Shown here piece after piece: positions 32,971 to 42,612 of a stretch of 64,000 bases of DNA; within the stretch, counting starts at the first letter, position 1, and every line of letters starts with the position of its first letter. Both the position numbers and the translations under genes were made by a program. This DNA is from Bog-473 sp035534235 (GTDB lineage: Bacteria; Actinomycetota; Acidimicrobiia; Acidimicrobiales; RAAP-2). The notes beneath the pieces are model-generated. The model was not told the DNA's origin. It ran no database searches and saw only the letters and a program-made list of their open reading frames with translations. The DNA is taken from NCBI GenBank assembly GCA_035534235.1, contig DATLSH010000014.1:1-64000 (forward strand). The letters are read 5' to 3'.

Positions 32971-35493
32971 CTACTCGACGCCCTCGTTCTCGGCGGTCAC
33001 CCGGGCCACTGCGGCGACCGACTGGCCTTCGTCGAGGTTCATGACCCGCACTCCGGTGGCATCGCGGCCCTGTGACGCGATCTCCCGCGCTGCCGTGCGG
33101 ATGACGACGCCTCCCGAAGAGACCAGGAGGATCTCCTCGTCCAGGCCGACCATGAAGGCCGCCACCACCGATCCCCTTCGCCCGGTGAGTCGGATGCCGC
33201 GCACACCTTGCCCGCCCCGAGCCTGCCGGTTGAAACGCTCCAACTTGGTCCGCTTCCCATAGCCGGCGTCGGTCACCAGCAGAATGTCGGTGTCATCTGC
33301 GGCGACGTCGCACGAGACCACAATGTCGCCTTCGCGGAGCCGGATGCCCCGGACGCCGGCGGCGTCACGACCCATCGCCCGCACGTCGCCCTCGTTGAAG
33401 CGAATGGTCATGCCGTTACGCGTCACCTCGAAGATATCGTCGGTCCCCGACGTGGCCACCACCCGGACCAGCTCGTCAGCCTGGCGGAGGTTGATGGCGA
33501 TGAACCCTTCGCGGCGTGACTTGTCGTATTCACTCATCGCGGTCTTCTTGACCTGCCCCTGCGCCGTGGCAAAGACCAGGTACTGGTCGGGCGGGAAGTC
33601 GCGGGTGGCGATGATGGCCTGAATCGACTCGCTGGGTGAGAGTGGCACCAGGTTGACGGCCGCCGTCCCCTTGGCCGTGCGCTCTTTCATGGGGATCTCG
33701 TGGCCCCGCAACCGGTAGACCTTGCCCTGGTTCGAGAAGAGCAGCAGGTGGGCGTGGGCCGAGGTGTGGACCACCTGGCTGACCAGGTCCTCCTCCTTCA
33801 GGCGGGCACCCTGGACCCCGCGGCCACCCCGGCCCTGGGTGCGGAAGGCGGCGGCGGCCACCGACTTGATGTAGCCGGCACTGGTCATCGTCACGACGAT
33901 CTCCTCGTCGTCGATCAGGTCCTCAACTCCCATCTCACCGGGGTCGTGGGTGATGACGCTGCGACGCTGGTTGGCGTACTTGTCCCGGATCGCGGTCATT
34001 TCGGTGTCGATCACCCCGCGCAGCTTGGCGTCGTCGGAGAGGATCGCCTCCAACTCGGCGATGGTCTCGAGCAGGGCAGCTCTCTCGTCCTCCAGCTCGC
34101 TGCGTCCGAGACGGGTCAGGCGACCGAGCGTCATATCGAGAATGTGCGTGGCTTGGACTTCGGTGAAAGAGAAGGGTTCACCTATCAGCGCGACGCGAGC
34201 CGAAGGGCGGTCGTCCGAACCGCGGATGGTGGCGATTACCGCGTCGAGCATGTCGATGGCTCGCAAAAGGCCTTCGACGATATGGGCGCGGTTGCGCGCC
34301 TTGTCCAAGCGGAACTGCGACCGCCGGGTGATGACCTCAATCTGGTGGGCGATGTAGTGCGTCAGGGCCTGCGCCAGGTTGAGGGTGCGCGGCACCCCGT
34401 CCACCAGGGCCAGCATGTTGACACCGAAACTGGTCTGGAGGGGGGTCTGCTTGAACAGGTTGTTGAGCACCACGTTGGCGTTGGCGTCACGCTTGAGCTC
34501 AATGACCAGCCGGGGCTCCTGATTGGCCGACGCGTTGCGTAGCTCGCTTATGCCGTCGAGATCACCGGCCTTCACCAGGTCAGTGATCTTCTGCTCAATA
34601 ACCTCGACCGAGGTCTGGTACGGGAACTCGGTGACCACAATGCGGTCGCCGACCCGGCCTTCTTCAATCTCGGCGACGGCGCGCATCTTTATGGACCCGC
34701 GCCCGGTCCGGTAGGCGTCGAGAATCCCCTGGCGCCCCAGGATCAGCGCACCGGTGGGGAAGTCCGGGCCCTTGACGTACTGGAGCAGGTCATCGGGAGT
34801 GGCATCGGGATGGCGCAGCACGTGAATGGCGGCATCGATCACCTCGCCCATGTTGTGGGGCGGGATGTTGGTGGCCATGCCGACGGCGATGCCCTGGGAG
34901 CCGTTGACGAGAAGGTTGGGAAAGCGGCCCGGGAGCACGACCGGCTCCTCATCGGATCCGTCGTAGTTGGCGATCATGTCGACGGTCTCTTCGTCAATGT
35001 CGGCCATGAGCTCCAGGGCCAGTGGGGCCAGGCGGCACTCCGTGTAGCGCATGGCGGCCGGACCGTCGTCGGGGCTACGCCCGCCGAAGCTGCCGTGCCC
35101 GTCAATCAACGGGTGGCGGAGGGAGAACTCCTGCACCATGCGGGCCAGCGCCTCGTAGATCGCCGAGTCGCCGTGGGGGTGGTACGTCCCCATGACGTCG
35201 CCCACCACTTTGGCGCACTTGTTGTGGGGACGATCGGGACGCAGTCCCCGGTCGAACATGGAATAGAGGATGCGTCGATGTACCGGCTTGAGCCCGTCGC
35301 GGACGTCGGGCAACGCCCGGGCGACGATGACCGACATGGAGTATTCAAGGAACGAGCGCTCCATCTCCTCCTGAATCTCAATTGGCTCAATGGCGCCAAC
35401 GGGCGGATCCTCGCCGGAGGGTGGCGCCCCATTGCCGCCACGGCCCCTACCTGATCCCCCGCGCCCCGTTGTGCCGCGCGCCTGCCTTGCCAT
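32971..35493 (-). CDS. gyrA: DNA gyrase subunit A
   Basis: An 840-residue GyrA of normal length. The winged-helix core holds HPHGDSAIYEALARMVQ and the catalytic Tyr in AAMRYTECRLAP; the GyrA box is QGRGGRGVQG, and six C-terminal DNA-wrapping repeats follow. It breaks and rejoins DNA to add negative supercoils with GyrB. It lies downstream of gyrB with 21 bases between. The quinolone-region residues are Ser and Glu at the two key positions, within normal variation. The N-terminus has a Gly-Arg-rich extension of about 30 residues. Confidence 0.98.
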   Translation of the reverse strand: MARQARGTTGRGGSGRGRGGNGAPPSGEDPPVGAIEPIEIQEEMERSFLEYSMSVIVARALPDVRDGLKPVHRRILYSMFDRGLRPDRPHNKCAKVVGDVMGTYHPHGDSAIYEALARMVQEFSLRHPLIDGHGSFGGRSPDDGPAAMRYTECRLAPLALELMADIDEETVDMIANYDGSDEEPVVLPGRFPNLLVNGSQGIAVGMATNIPPHNMGEVIDAAIHVLRHPDATPDDLLQYVKGPDFPTGALILGRQGILDAYRTGRGSIKMRAVAEIEEGRVGDRIVVTEFPYQTSVEVIEQKITDLVKAGDLDGISELRNASANQEPRLVIELKRDANANVVLNNLFKQTPLQTSFGVNMLALVDGVPRTLNLAQALTHYIAHQIEVITRRSQFRLDKARNRAHIVEGLLRAIDMLDAVIATIRGSDDRPSARVALIGEPFSFTEVQATHILDMTLGRLTRLGRSELEDERAALLETIAELEAILSDDAKLRGVIDTEMTAIRDKYANQRRSVITHDPGEMGVEDLIDDEEIVVTMTSAGYIKSVAAAAFRTQGRGGRGVQGARLKEEDLVSQVVHTSAHAHLLLFSNQGKVYRLRGHEIPMKERTAKGTAAVNLVPLSPSESIQAIIATRDFPPDQYLVFATAQGQVKKTAMSEYDKSRREGFIAINLRQADELVRVVATSGTDDIFEVTRNGMTIRFNEGDVRAMGRDAAGVRGIRLREGDIVVSCDVAADDTDILLVTDAGYGKRTKLERFNRQARGGQGVRGIRLTGRRGSVVAAFMVGLDEEILLVSSGGVVIRTAAREIASQGRDATGVRVMNLDEGQSVAAVARVTAENEGVE

Positions 35494-35514
35494 GTGCTCT
35501 CCTCGTCCTAACGC

Positions 35515-37440
35515 TCAGATGTCGAGGAAGCGGACGTCTTTTGCATTGGTTTGAATGAAATGGCGACGCAACTCCACGTCGTCGCCCATGAGTATCGAAC
35601 ACACCTCGTCGGCCAACGCGGCCTGTTCCACGTTGATCTGCAGCAACGAGCGCAGGGACGGGTCCATGGTCGTGTCGCGCAGCTCGGCGAAGTCCATCTC
35701 CCCCAGCCCCTTCAGGCGGTTGAACTCATGCTTGTGGTCGGGGTGCTCAGCCAGGAATACCGCCTTGGCCGCCTCGTCCTTGAGGTAGATCTTCTCCTTG
35801 CCCACCAGGGTGGAGAACAGCGGGGGTTGAGCCACGTAGACGAATCCCCCCTCGACGAGGGGCTTCATCTGGCGGAAGAAGAAGGTGAGCAGCAATGTCC
35901 GGATGTGGCTCCCGTCGACGTCGGCGTCGGCCAGTAGGATCACCTTGTGGTACCGGATCTTCTCGACGTCGAACTCATCGGCCAGCCCGGCACCGATGGC
36001 GGAGATCAGCGCCTGGATCTCGGCGTTCTTCAGCATCTTGTCGATCCGGGCGCGCTCGACATTGAGGATCTTGCCCCGGATGGGCAGGATGGCCTGCGTG
36101 TGGGGATTGCGGGCGTCCTTGGCTGACCCTCCGGCCGAGTTGCCCTCCACAATGAAGATCTCGGACTCACGGGGGTCGCGCGAGGAGCAGTCGGCCAATT
36201 TGCCCGGTAGACCGGCCCCGTCGAGCGCCGACTTGCGACGGGTGAGGTCGCGGGCTCCCTGGGCCGCCATGCGGGCGCGGGCGGCCTGAGTCGACTTCTG
36301 CACGATCTGGCTGGCCTCGCGTGGGTTCTCCTCCAACCATTCGTTCAGCTTCTTGTTCGTGGCCCGTTCGGTGAGCGAGCGGATGGATTGGTTACCCAAC
36401 TTGGCCTTGGTCTGACCTTCGAACTGCGGGTCGCGCAGGCGGACCGAAATGATGGCGGTCAACCCCTCGCGGATGTCCTCCCCCTTCAGGTTCTCCTCCT
36501 TCTCTTTGAGTAGGTTGCGCTCACGGGCGTAGCGATTCACGGCATTTGTCAAGGCCTTGGAGAACCCCTCGACGTGCATCCCGCCCTCAATGGTTGAGAT
36601 GCCGTTGGCGAAGGAGTGGATCGACTCGTGGTAGCCCGTGTTCCACTGCAGCGCGATCTCCACCTCCTGGCCTTCCTCGTTCTGATCGAAGGCGGCGACC
36701 TTGCGGAACAGTGATTCCTTCGAGGCGTTGAGGTGCTTGACGAAATCGACGATGCCGCCGGAGTACCGGAAGGTCGTCTTGGTGGCTGGCTGGGTGCGTT
36801 CGTCGGCAAAGCGGATCTCCAGGCCCTTGTTCAAGAAGGCCATGATCTGCATGCGCTCGACGATGGTGTGGGCCCGGAAGTCGGTCTCGTCGAAGACGGA
36901 CCCGTCCGGCCAGAACGTCACGGTGGTGCCGGTCCGGTGCTCGCCGGTGGAGCGATCCTTGGGCGAGGGCCCGGTGGCAGAGACCTTCTGCTTGACCTTC
37001 CCACCTTTCTCGAATTCGGCTACCCAATGCTGACCCTCGCGGTCCACTTCCAGGACGAGCCGGCTCGAGAGGGCATTGACCACCGAGATGCCCACCCCGT
37101 GCAGGCCACCGGAGACCTGATAGCCCTTGCCGCCGAACTTCCCTCCGGAGTGCAGGCGGGTCAGGACAATTTCGGCGGTGGAGATCTTGGGGTGCTTGGG
37201 ATGCGGGCCGACGGGGATGCCGCGTCCGTCGTCGCTGACCCGGCAGCCACCGTCGGCCATGATGGTGACGTCGATGCGACTGCAGTGCCCGGCCATGGCC
37301 TCGTCGACGGAGTTGTCGACCACCTCCCACACCAGGTGGTGGAGGCCGCTCGGTCCGGTCGATCCGATGTACATACCCGGGCGCTTGCGTACAGCTTCGA
37401 GCCCTTCCAGGATGGTGATGTCGCCCTCGTCGTACGACAT
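35515..37440 (-). CDS. gyrB: DNA gyrase subunit B
   Basis: A 641-residue GyrB. It starts with LEGLEAVRKRPGMYIGSTG, carries DDGRGIPVG for ATP binding and the TOPRIM residues in FIVEGNSAGGSAKDARNPHTQAILPIRGK and DADVDGSHIRTLLLTF. ATG 37440 has GGGAGGGA ahead; a GTG 39 bases upstream is less likely. Supplies the ATPase and metal-binding part of gyrase. Separated from dciA by about 195 bases, so it probably has its own promoter. Confidence 0.98.
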   Translation of the reverse strand: MSYDEGDITILEGLEAVRKRPGMYIGSTGPSGLHHLVWEVVDNSVDEAMAGHCSRIDVTIMADGGCRVSDDGRGIPVGPHPKHPKISTAEIVLTRLHSGGKFGGKGYQVSGGLHGVGISVVNALSSRLVLEVDREGQHWVAEFEKGGKVKQKVSATGPSPKDRSTGEHRTGTTVTFWPDGSVFDETDFRAHTIVERMQIMAFLNKGLEIRFADERTQPATKTTFRYSGGIVDFVKHLNASKESLFRKVAAFDQNEEGQEVEIALQWNTGYHESIHSFANGISTIEGGMHVEGFSKALTNAVNRYARERNLLKEKEENLKGEDIREGLTAIISVRLRDPQFEGQTKAKLGNQSIRSLTERATNKKLNEWLEENPREASQIVQKSTQAARARMAAQGARDLTRRKSALDGAGLPGKLADCSSRDPRESEIFIVEGNSAGGSAKDARNPHTQAILPIRGKILNVERARIDKMLKNAEIQALISAIGAGLADEFDVEKIRYHKVILLADADVDGSHIRTLLLTFFFRQMKPLVEGGFVYVAQPPLFSTLVGKEKIYLKDEAAKAVFLAEHPDHKHEFNRLKGLGEMDFAELRDTTMDPSLRSLLQINVEQAALADEVCSILMGDDVELRRHFIQTNAKDVRFLDI

Positions 37441-37634
37441 GTCGATCCCTCCCGGAGTCTCATCCACCCTCACAGCCACAGGCGCGCCCTTTCAAATCAC
37501 CAGTCTTCGCGGTGCGTATCGAATCCCCGAACGATGTACCCCCGGCCTTCCGATGCGAACGCTCCATCCTACCCGACGAATGTGCCAATTCGGCACTCTT
37601 GAACGGTCGGCTGAGCCGGCCGGGAGCCGCGAAT

Positions 37635-37964
37635 TCAGGGTCGCTGCACGACCACATCGAGGCGTTCGATCGAGGTGTCGCCCAGGGCTCGGGCCCGGGC
37701 CAGAATCGACCCGGTGTCCATGCGGGCCCGGGTGGCCCAGGCCGGATGGTCGGCCGCGACAACCAGGACGGGGCCATCGACCCGCACCGGCTGCAGGTGC
37801 TCGGCGAACTCCGGACCCACCACCTCGGGCCAGCGCGTGAACACCAGGTCCATGGTGGCCAGTGAGGGGGGGGCTCCCATCCGTCCGAGGACGCGGGCCA
37901 GCGACTGTGCCACCGGTCGGGGGCCGGCGTCGGTGCGTCGGGGGTACCGGCGGCCGGGGGTCAC
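37635..37964 (-). CDS. dciA: DUF721/DciA-family replicative-helicase loader
   Basis: A 109-residue protein with the DUF721 pattern VFTRWPEVVGPEFAEHLQPVRVDGPVLVVAADHPAWATRARMDTGSIL. DciA is the ancestral DnaB loader or operator in bacteria lacking DnaC or DnaI. It overlaps the end of recF by four bases, so the two are coupled. The gene order dnaA-dnaN-recF-dciA-gyrB-gyrA is normal for actinobacteria. The symbol is by family and position. Confidence 0.88.
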   Translation of the reverse strand: MTPGRRYPRRTDAGPRPVAQSLARVLGRMGAPPSLATMDLVFTRWPEVVGPEFAEHLQPVRVDGPVLVVAADHPAWATRARMDTGSILARARALGDTSIERLDVVVQRP

Positions 37965-39043
37965 GGCGTCCTTCCTAGCTGCTCGATGTCGACGATGTGG
38001 CCCACCTCAATTCCCCCAGGCAGGGGCACCGCTGTGGTGAGGATCACCTGTCCGGGCGGGAACTCGGCCACCAGGGCCCGGCTGCGGGCGGGGTCGAGCT
38101 CGGAGAACACGTCGTCGAGCAGGAGGGTGGGCACGACGGCGGTGCGGGCCCGCACGAGCTGGTGGACGGCGATACGCAGGGCCAGGGCCAGGCAGCGCTG
38201 CTCCCCCTGGGAGGCGTGTGTGCGGGCCTCCCTCCCTTCAATTTCGAGCATGAGGTCGTCGCGGTGCGGGCCGCGGGTGGTGACGCCGCGGCGCACGTCC
38301 TGGCGGCGCTGCTCTTGCAGGGCATCGAGGAGATCACCGTCCCAGCTGCGCTGGTAGCGCTGCCGCACCAGGTCCCGGGCCTCGGCGCCGGCCAGACGGC
38401 AATAGGCGGGGACGACGAACTCTTCCAGGTCGCCCACCAGTCGTTCCCGGGCCTCGGCCAGGGACGTGCCGGCCCCGGCCAGGCGCTGGTCCCAGACGTC
38501 GAGTGTCGTGGCGACGTCCTCGGTGACGCGGCCAGTCGCCTGGCGCAGGAGGGCGCCGCGCTGGCGCAGGACGCGATCGGTCTCTTCTGCGGCGCGGGCT
38601 CCGGCCGGGTCCAACAGGTTGAGGGCGTCATCCAGGAGCTCCCGGCGCCCTTTGGGCCCACCACCGACAATGACAAGATCCTCGGGCGAGAAGATGGTGC
38701 ACGGGGCCGCCATCGCCTGCTCCTTGCGCCCGCGCGCCTCCTTGCGGTTGATCAGGGTTCGGCTCCGGCCCTCGGGCACGATCTCGGCTTCGGCCAGGGT
38801 AGGGCTGCCTCCCTGGTCCAGCTCAGCCCGGATGAGGGCCCTCTCCTGGCCACTGCGCACCATGGCGTCCTTGGGTGCACCGCGGAAGGAGCGGCCGGTG
38901 CCGAGGTAGGCCAAGGCCTCCAGCACGCTCGTCTTCCCGGTGCCGTTGGGCCCGGTGATCACGGTGGTGCCTTCAGCCTCGGGCCGGAACTCCCCGGCGG
39001 CAAAGCTCCGGAAATCGGTCAGCTCTAGGCGGCGCAGGCTCAC
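37961..39043 (-). CDS. recF: DNA replication and repair protein RecF
   Basis: A 360-residue RecF. Walker A is ITGPNGTGKTSVLEALAYLG, the signature HASQGEQRCLALALRIA, and Walker B TLLLDDVFSELDPARS. It binds DNA at gaps and loads RecA through RecOR. The start at 39043 lies 16 bases after the dnaN stop, and the end overlaps dciA by four bases. Confidence 0.97.
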   Translation of the reverse strand: MSLRRLELTDFRSFAAGEFRPEAEGTTVITGPNGTGKTSVLEALAYLGTGRSFRGAPKDAMVRSGQERALIRAELDQGGSPTLAEAEIVPEGRSRTLINRKEARGRKEQAMAAPCTIFSPEDLVIVGGGPKGRRELLDDALNLLDPAGARAAEETDRVLRQRGALLRQATGRVTEDVATTLDVWDQRLAGAGTSLAEARERLVGDLEEFVVPAYCRLAGAEARDLVRQRYQRSWDGDLLDALQEQRRQDVRRGVTTRGPHRDDLMLEIEGREARTHASQGEQRCLALALRIAVHQLVRARTAVVPTLLLDDVFSELDPARSRALVAEFPPGQVILTTAVPLPGGIEVGHIVDIEQLGRTP

Positions 39044-39059
39044 CGCGCCACAGTGACGG

Positions 39060-40178
39060 TCAGGAGACCCGGACCGGCATGAGGAGGTAGCGGAACTGGT
39101 CGTCCTCGGCTCCCCGCACGGTGGCCGCCTTCGACCCGTCGGCCGTCTCGACGATCACTTCGTCACTCTGCACGGCTTCCACGCCGTCTATCAGGTATGA
39201 GGGGTTGAACGCGATGATGAGGTCTTCTCCGCTGAAGTCTCCGTCGACGGACTCCGATGCGTCGCCCACTTCCTGGCTGACCACCGTGAGATCAACCCCT
39301 CCCTGGCGCATGGAGAGCCGGACCGGAGTCGTGTTGTCCCGCACCAGCAGCTGGACCCGGCGCAGCGCAGCCAGGAAGGTCTCCTTACCCAGGTGGAGGC
39401 GGTTCGGGTAGTGCTCGGGGATGAGTTGTTTGTAATCCGGGTAACGGCCTTCAAGCAGGCGGGTGCTGATCTGGACGTTTCCCTGCCAGAAGGTGATCTC
39501 GTTGCTGCCGGCCGCCACCCCCACCCGGCTGGTCTCGGACTGGTCACTGATGGTCCCCGCGGGCAGGCGCTGGAGTTCGGCCAGTGCCCGGGCAGGAACG
39601 AGGAGATCCGCCTCACCGGGGATGGCGTGGGTCCCCGCCAGGTCCCGCATGGCCATGCGGTACGAGTCTGTGGCCACCATGCGGATGGAGCCGTCGACCT
39701 GGGACAGCAGGACTCCGGTCAAGAGGGGCCGGGCGTCGTCGTGCGAGGCGGCGCGCACGACCTGGCGTACGGCTTCGGACAGGAGCGCCTCGGGAAGTTG
39801 GGTGGTGGGCTCGCTAGCCCGGGCCACGGCCGGGAATTCGACCACCGGAAAAGTTCGTAGTTTGAAGTTCGAGCGGGCGGCCGAAATGGTGATGTGGTCA
39901 TCGCCATGGGCGAAGGTGACGGCGCCAGGCTCCAGCCGCCGGACGATGTCGGTGGAGAGGCGGGCGGGAATCACACAATTTCCGTCATCTATCCCGATGA
40001 CCTCTGCGGTCACCACAATGGTCAGGTCGAGGTCGGTCCCCGTGACCGAGAGCGTGTTGCCCTGGCACGACAGCAGGAGGCCGGACAGCACCGGTGAGGA
40101 GGTGGTCCGCCCGCCTACGGCACGTCCAGCCGTGGCCAACATCTCTATGAGCGCATCGCGCTCGGATCTGAACTTCAC
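39060..40178 (-). CDS. dnaN: DNA polymerase III beta clamp
   Basis: A 372-residue sliding clamp of three similar domains. It begins KFRSERDALIEMLATAGRAV and ends DDQFRYLLMPVRVS, the clamp C-terminus that binds loader and polymerases. GTG 40178 has AAAGGA ahead and is preferred to the upstream frame extension, which is not conserved. Separated from dnaA by 291 bases that include DnaA-box-like sites. Confidence 0.97.
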   Translation of the reverse strand: MKFRSERDALIEMLATAGRAVGGRTTSSPVLSGLLLSCQGNTLSVTGTDLDLTIVVTAEVIGIDDGNCVIPARLSTDIVRRLEPGAVTFAHGDDHITISAARSNFKLRTFPVVEFPAVARASEPTTQLPEALLSEAVRQVVRAASHDDARPLLTGVLLSQVDGSIRMVATDSYRMAMRDLAGTHAIPGEADLLVPARALAELQRLPAGTISDQSETSRVGVAAGSNEITFWQGNVQISTRLLEGRYPDYKQLIPEHYPNRLHLGKETFLAALRRVQLLVRDNTTPVRLSMRQGGVDLTVVSQEVGDASESVDGDFSGEDLIIAFNPSYLIDGVEAVQSDEVIVETADGSKAATVRGAEDDQFRYLLMPVRVS

Positions 40179-40469
40179 CGATTCCGGTCCTTTCGGGAGT
40201 GTCCCCAAGCTCTGCTCTGTACGGGGGGGAGATATGTCCTTGGTAAAGGTAGTAAGGGTTGTGGATTGTGGACGACACCTTTTCGGGCCTGGTGGAGCCC
40301 CGAAAGTTTCTCCCCATGGCGGTGTGGGCAACCGGGCCGGGAATTCGTGAGCGTTGCCCGTACGGCGCCGGGCTGGGGACGCAGGGTCACGCTATCCCCA
40401 GCGCCGGGGATGTTCTCCCCAATCCGGGGATCACCCACCCACAGCCCGATCCCCAGTCCGGCCGGGAGC
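40179..40469. other. dnaA-dnaN intergenic region, candidate part of oriC
   Basis: Two overlapping DnaA-box-like sites on the plus strand read TGTGGATTG (40260-40268) and TGTGGACGA (40267-40275), next to a comparatively AT-richer stretch (GGTAAAGGTAGTAAGGG, 40242-40258). Closer to the dnaA stop, ATCCCC/GGGGAT half sites alternate: ATCCCC 40394, GGGGAT 40406, TCCCC 40416, GGGGAT 40426 and ATCCCC near 40449. These could be a terminator pair or iterated protein sites. The region is short and the box count low for an actinobacterial origin. Confidence 0.5.
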
Positions 40470-41864
40470 TCAGGTGCCGGCACGGATCTGCTGGATCAGC
40501 TCGGTGACCTGCTCGTAAATCTGACGCCGCTCCTGCATCTGCCCGGTGATCTTGTCGACGGCGTGGATCACCGTCGTGTGGTCACGTTTGCCGAACACCC
40601 GCCCGATAGCCGGATAGCTGTAGTCCGTCAGCTCCCGGGTCAGGTACATGGCGACCTGGCGCGCCGTGACGAGAGGGCGGGTGCGGCTGGGGCCGCAGAT
40701 GGCGTCAATGGAGAAGCCGTAACTCCCTGAGGTGGCATCGAGGATCATTTGGGGGGTGATGCGCCGTGGCTCACCGGCCAGCACGAGGTCTGACAGCACA
40801 TGTTCGGCCTGGCTGAGGGAGATGACCTCCTTGTTCAATTTGGCGAACGCGCAGATCCGGGTCAGGGCGCCTTCCAGTTCCCGGATGTTGTTCTTTACGT
40901 GGGAGGCGATGAATTCGAGCACGTCGTCGGGCACCTCGTGGTGCTCACTAACCGATTTGGAGCGCAGGATGGCCAGGCGGGTCTCAAGGTCGGGAGGGTC
41001 GATTTCGGTGATGAGGCCGGAGAGGAAGCGGCTGCGCAGGCGGTCCTCCAGCGTGTCGATCGACTTGGGCGGGCGGTCCGAGGTGAGGACGATCTGCTTG
41101 GAGGCACCCTTCAGGTCGTTGTAGGTGTGGAAGAACTCCTCCTGGAGCCCCTCCTTGTTCTCCATGAATTGGACGTCATCGATGAGCAGGACGTCACATT
41201 CGCGGTAGCGCCGCTTGAAAGCCAGGGTGGTCGAGGTGCGGAGCGAGTCGACAAAGTCGTTCATGAAGGTCTCGGTGGTGACATAGAGCACCTTGCGCCG
41301 GGGGTAGTTCTCCGTCACGTAGTTCCCTATGGCGTGCAGGAGGTGCGTCTTGCCCAACCCGCTGTCGCCGTAAATGAAGAGGGGGTTATAGGACCGACCA
41401 GGGGTTTCCGCGACGGCCTGGGCGGCGGCGTGGGCCAGCCGGTTGGACGAGGCGGCGACGAAGGTGTCGAAGATGAACTTGGGATCGAGCTGGACGGCCG
41501 GAGACTCCCGGCCGAGCGCCGGGGTCACCGCTCCGTGGTTGAGCGCGGCCGGCTCGCGCTCGCGCCCGGTGGGGCTGGTTTCCCCTTCGGGGACCTCGTC
41601 GGGCTCGGACTGGTCCCGCCCATGGATCTCCAGGCGCCCTCGCACCGGGGCACCCACCTCGTTGGCCAAGGTGTCCTCAATCATGGGCAGGTAGCGGGAC
41701 TCGACCCGCTCACGGATGAGACCGTTGGGGACCGAGAGGACGAACACCCCGTCGGCGAAGTCGATCGGCTCTATGCCGGACAGCCAGAGCTGCCAGGTGC
41801 TTTCCGACACCTGGTCGCGCAGCGACTTGGTGCACTTCGTCCAAAGTTCTCCAGCTTGCGACAC
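40470..41864 (-). CDS. dnaA: Chromosomal replication initiator DnaA
   Basis: A 464-residue DnaA. The N-terminal domain (about 1-75, SESTWQLWLSGI) is followed by a short linker, the AAA+ domain with Walker A GDSGLGKTHLLHAIGNY and Walker B VLLIDDVQFM, and the C-terminal DNA-binding domain with VTARQVAMYLTRELTDYSYPAIGRVFGKRDHTTVIHA. GTG 41864 is preferred; the 45 extra residues upstream are unlike DnaA. The linker is short, close to the size in bacteria outside Streptomyces. Divergent from rpmH. Confidence 0.98.
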   Translation of the reverse strand: MSQAGELWTKCTKSLRDQVSESTWQLWLSGIEPIDFADGVFVLSVPNGLIRERVESRYLPMIEDTLANEVGAPVRGRLEIHGRDQSEPDEVPEGETSPTGREREPAALNHGAVTPALGRESPAVQLDPKFIFDTFVAASSNRLAHAAAQAVAETPGRSYNPLFIYGDSGLGKTHLLHAIGNYVTENYPRRKVLYVTTETFMNDFVDSLRTSTTLAFKRRYRECDVLLIDDVQFMENKEGLQEEFFHTYNDLKGASKQIVLTSDRPPKSIDTLEDRLRSRFLSGLITEIDPPDLETRLAILRSKSVSEHHEVPDDVLEFIASHVKNNIRELEGALTRICAFAKLNKEVISLSQAEHVLSDLVLAGEPRRITPQMILDATSGSYGFSIDAICGPSRTRPLVTARQVAMYLTRELTDYSYPAIGRVFGKRDHTTVIHAVDKITGQMQERRQIYEQVTELIQQIRAGT

Positions 41865-42107
41865 CGCTCCGTCCGATCGTCCCTTCTCCGTCCTCGGCGT
41901 CCAGGGAAGATCGGAACGTTCCTCGGTGCGGGTAATTGTCTGAACGTACACCGTGGCACGAAGCCCGACTAGAGGCCATCGGGGAATCGCGCCTAACATG
42001 GGCGAACTCTGTCGCCGCCAGCCGGGTCATCACCCCCGGCCGGTGGCATGAACTCGGCCACGCAACGGCACCTCAGGCCGCTCAGGCCGGTGAAAGGCTG
42101 AACCTAC
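41865..42107. promoter_or_regulatory. Divergent dnaA/rpmH promoter region
   Basis: About 243 bases between dnaA and rpmH. It must hold both promoters. No DnaA box close to TTGTCCACA or TTATCCACA is seen here, unlike the dnaA-dnaN gap. The only AT-richer part is around 41933-41948 (TAATTGTCTGAACG). Confidence 0.6.
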
Positions 42108-42242
42108 GTGAAGCGCACCTACCAACCGAATACCCGTAAGCGGGCCAAGACCCACGGATTCCGCCAGCGGATGTCGACGCGGGCCGGCCGGGCCATTCTG
42201 AAGTCACGGCGCCTCAAGGGGCGCCACCGCCTCACCGTCTGA
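42108..42242 (+). CDS. rpmH: Large ribosomal subunit protein bL34
   Basis: A 44-residue protein starting at GTG 42108: MKRTYQPNTRKRAKTHGFRQ, then RMSTRAGRAILKSRRLKGR and a short HRLTV end. This is the complete bL34 sequence type. The ribosome site AAAGG lies ahead. It is the first gene of the rpmH-rnpA-yidD-yidC-jag-rsmG-parA-parB run and divergent from dnaA, as in most bacteria. Confidence 0.98.
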   Translation: MKRTYQPNTRKRAKTHGFRQRMSTRAGRAILKSRRLKGRHRLTV

Positions 42243-42249
42243 GCCCCTG

Positions 42250-42612
42250 GTGCCTGCCCGGTCAGTCGGACGGATCCAGAGTCGCGCCGCCTTCGCACGG
42301 CTGCAGCGTTCCCGCGCCCGCGCCACCAGCGGCCCGGTCCGCGCCACCTTCGTCCCGGTGGACGAGGCGGTGCCGGGCCTGTTTCCCCAGGTGGGATACG
42401 CAATTGGCAGACACTGCGGCAATGCCGTGGTCCGCAACACCCTGCGCCGCCGCATGCGTGAAGCGGCCCGGGCCAGCGCCCTGGACCTACCCCGTGGCAC
42501 CTACCTCCTGAGAGTCGACCCGGCGGCGGCGCGGTGCGAGCGGGCCCAGTTCTCGGCCCACGTCGTCGAAGCACTGCGGCGCGCCGGCCGGTACCCCGGT
42601 CTGCGGCCGTGA
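42250..42612 (+). CDS. rnpA: Ribonuclease P protein component
   Basis: A 120-residue RnpA. The RNR motif is seen in GRHCGNAVVRNTLRRRMREAAR, preceded by the conserved VGYAIG. It is the protein part of RNase P that matures tRNA 5' ends. It starts at GTG seven bases after rpmH and overlaps the yidD start by four bases. Length is normal. Confidence 0.95.
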   Translation: MPARSVGRIQSRAAFARLQRSRARATSGPVRATFVPVDEAVPGLFPQVGYAIGRHCGNAVVRNTLRRRMREAARASALDLPRGTYLLRVDPAAARCERAQFSAHVVEALRRAGRYPGLRP

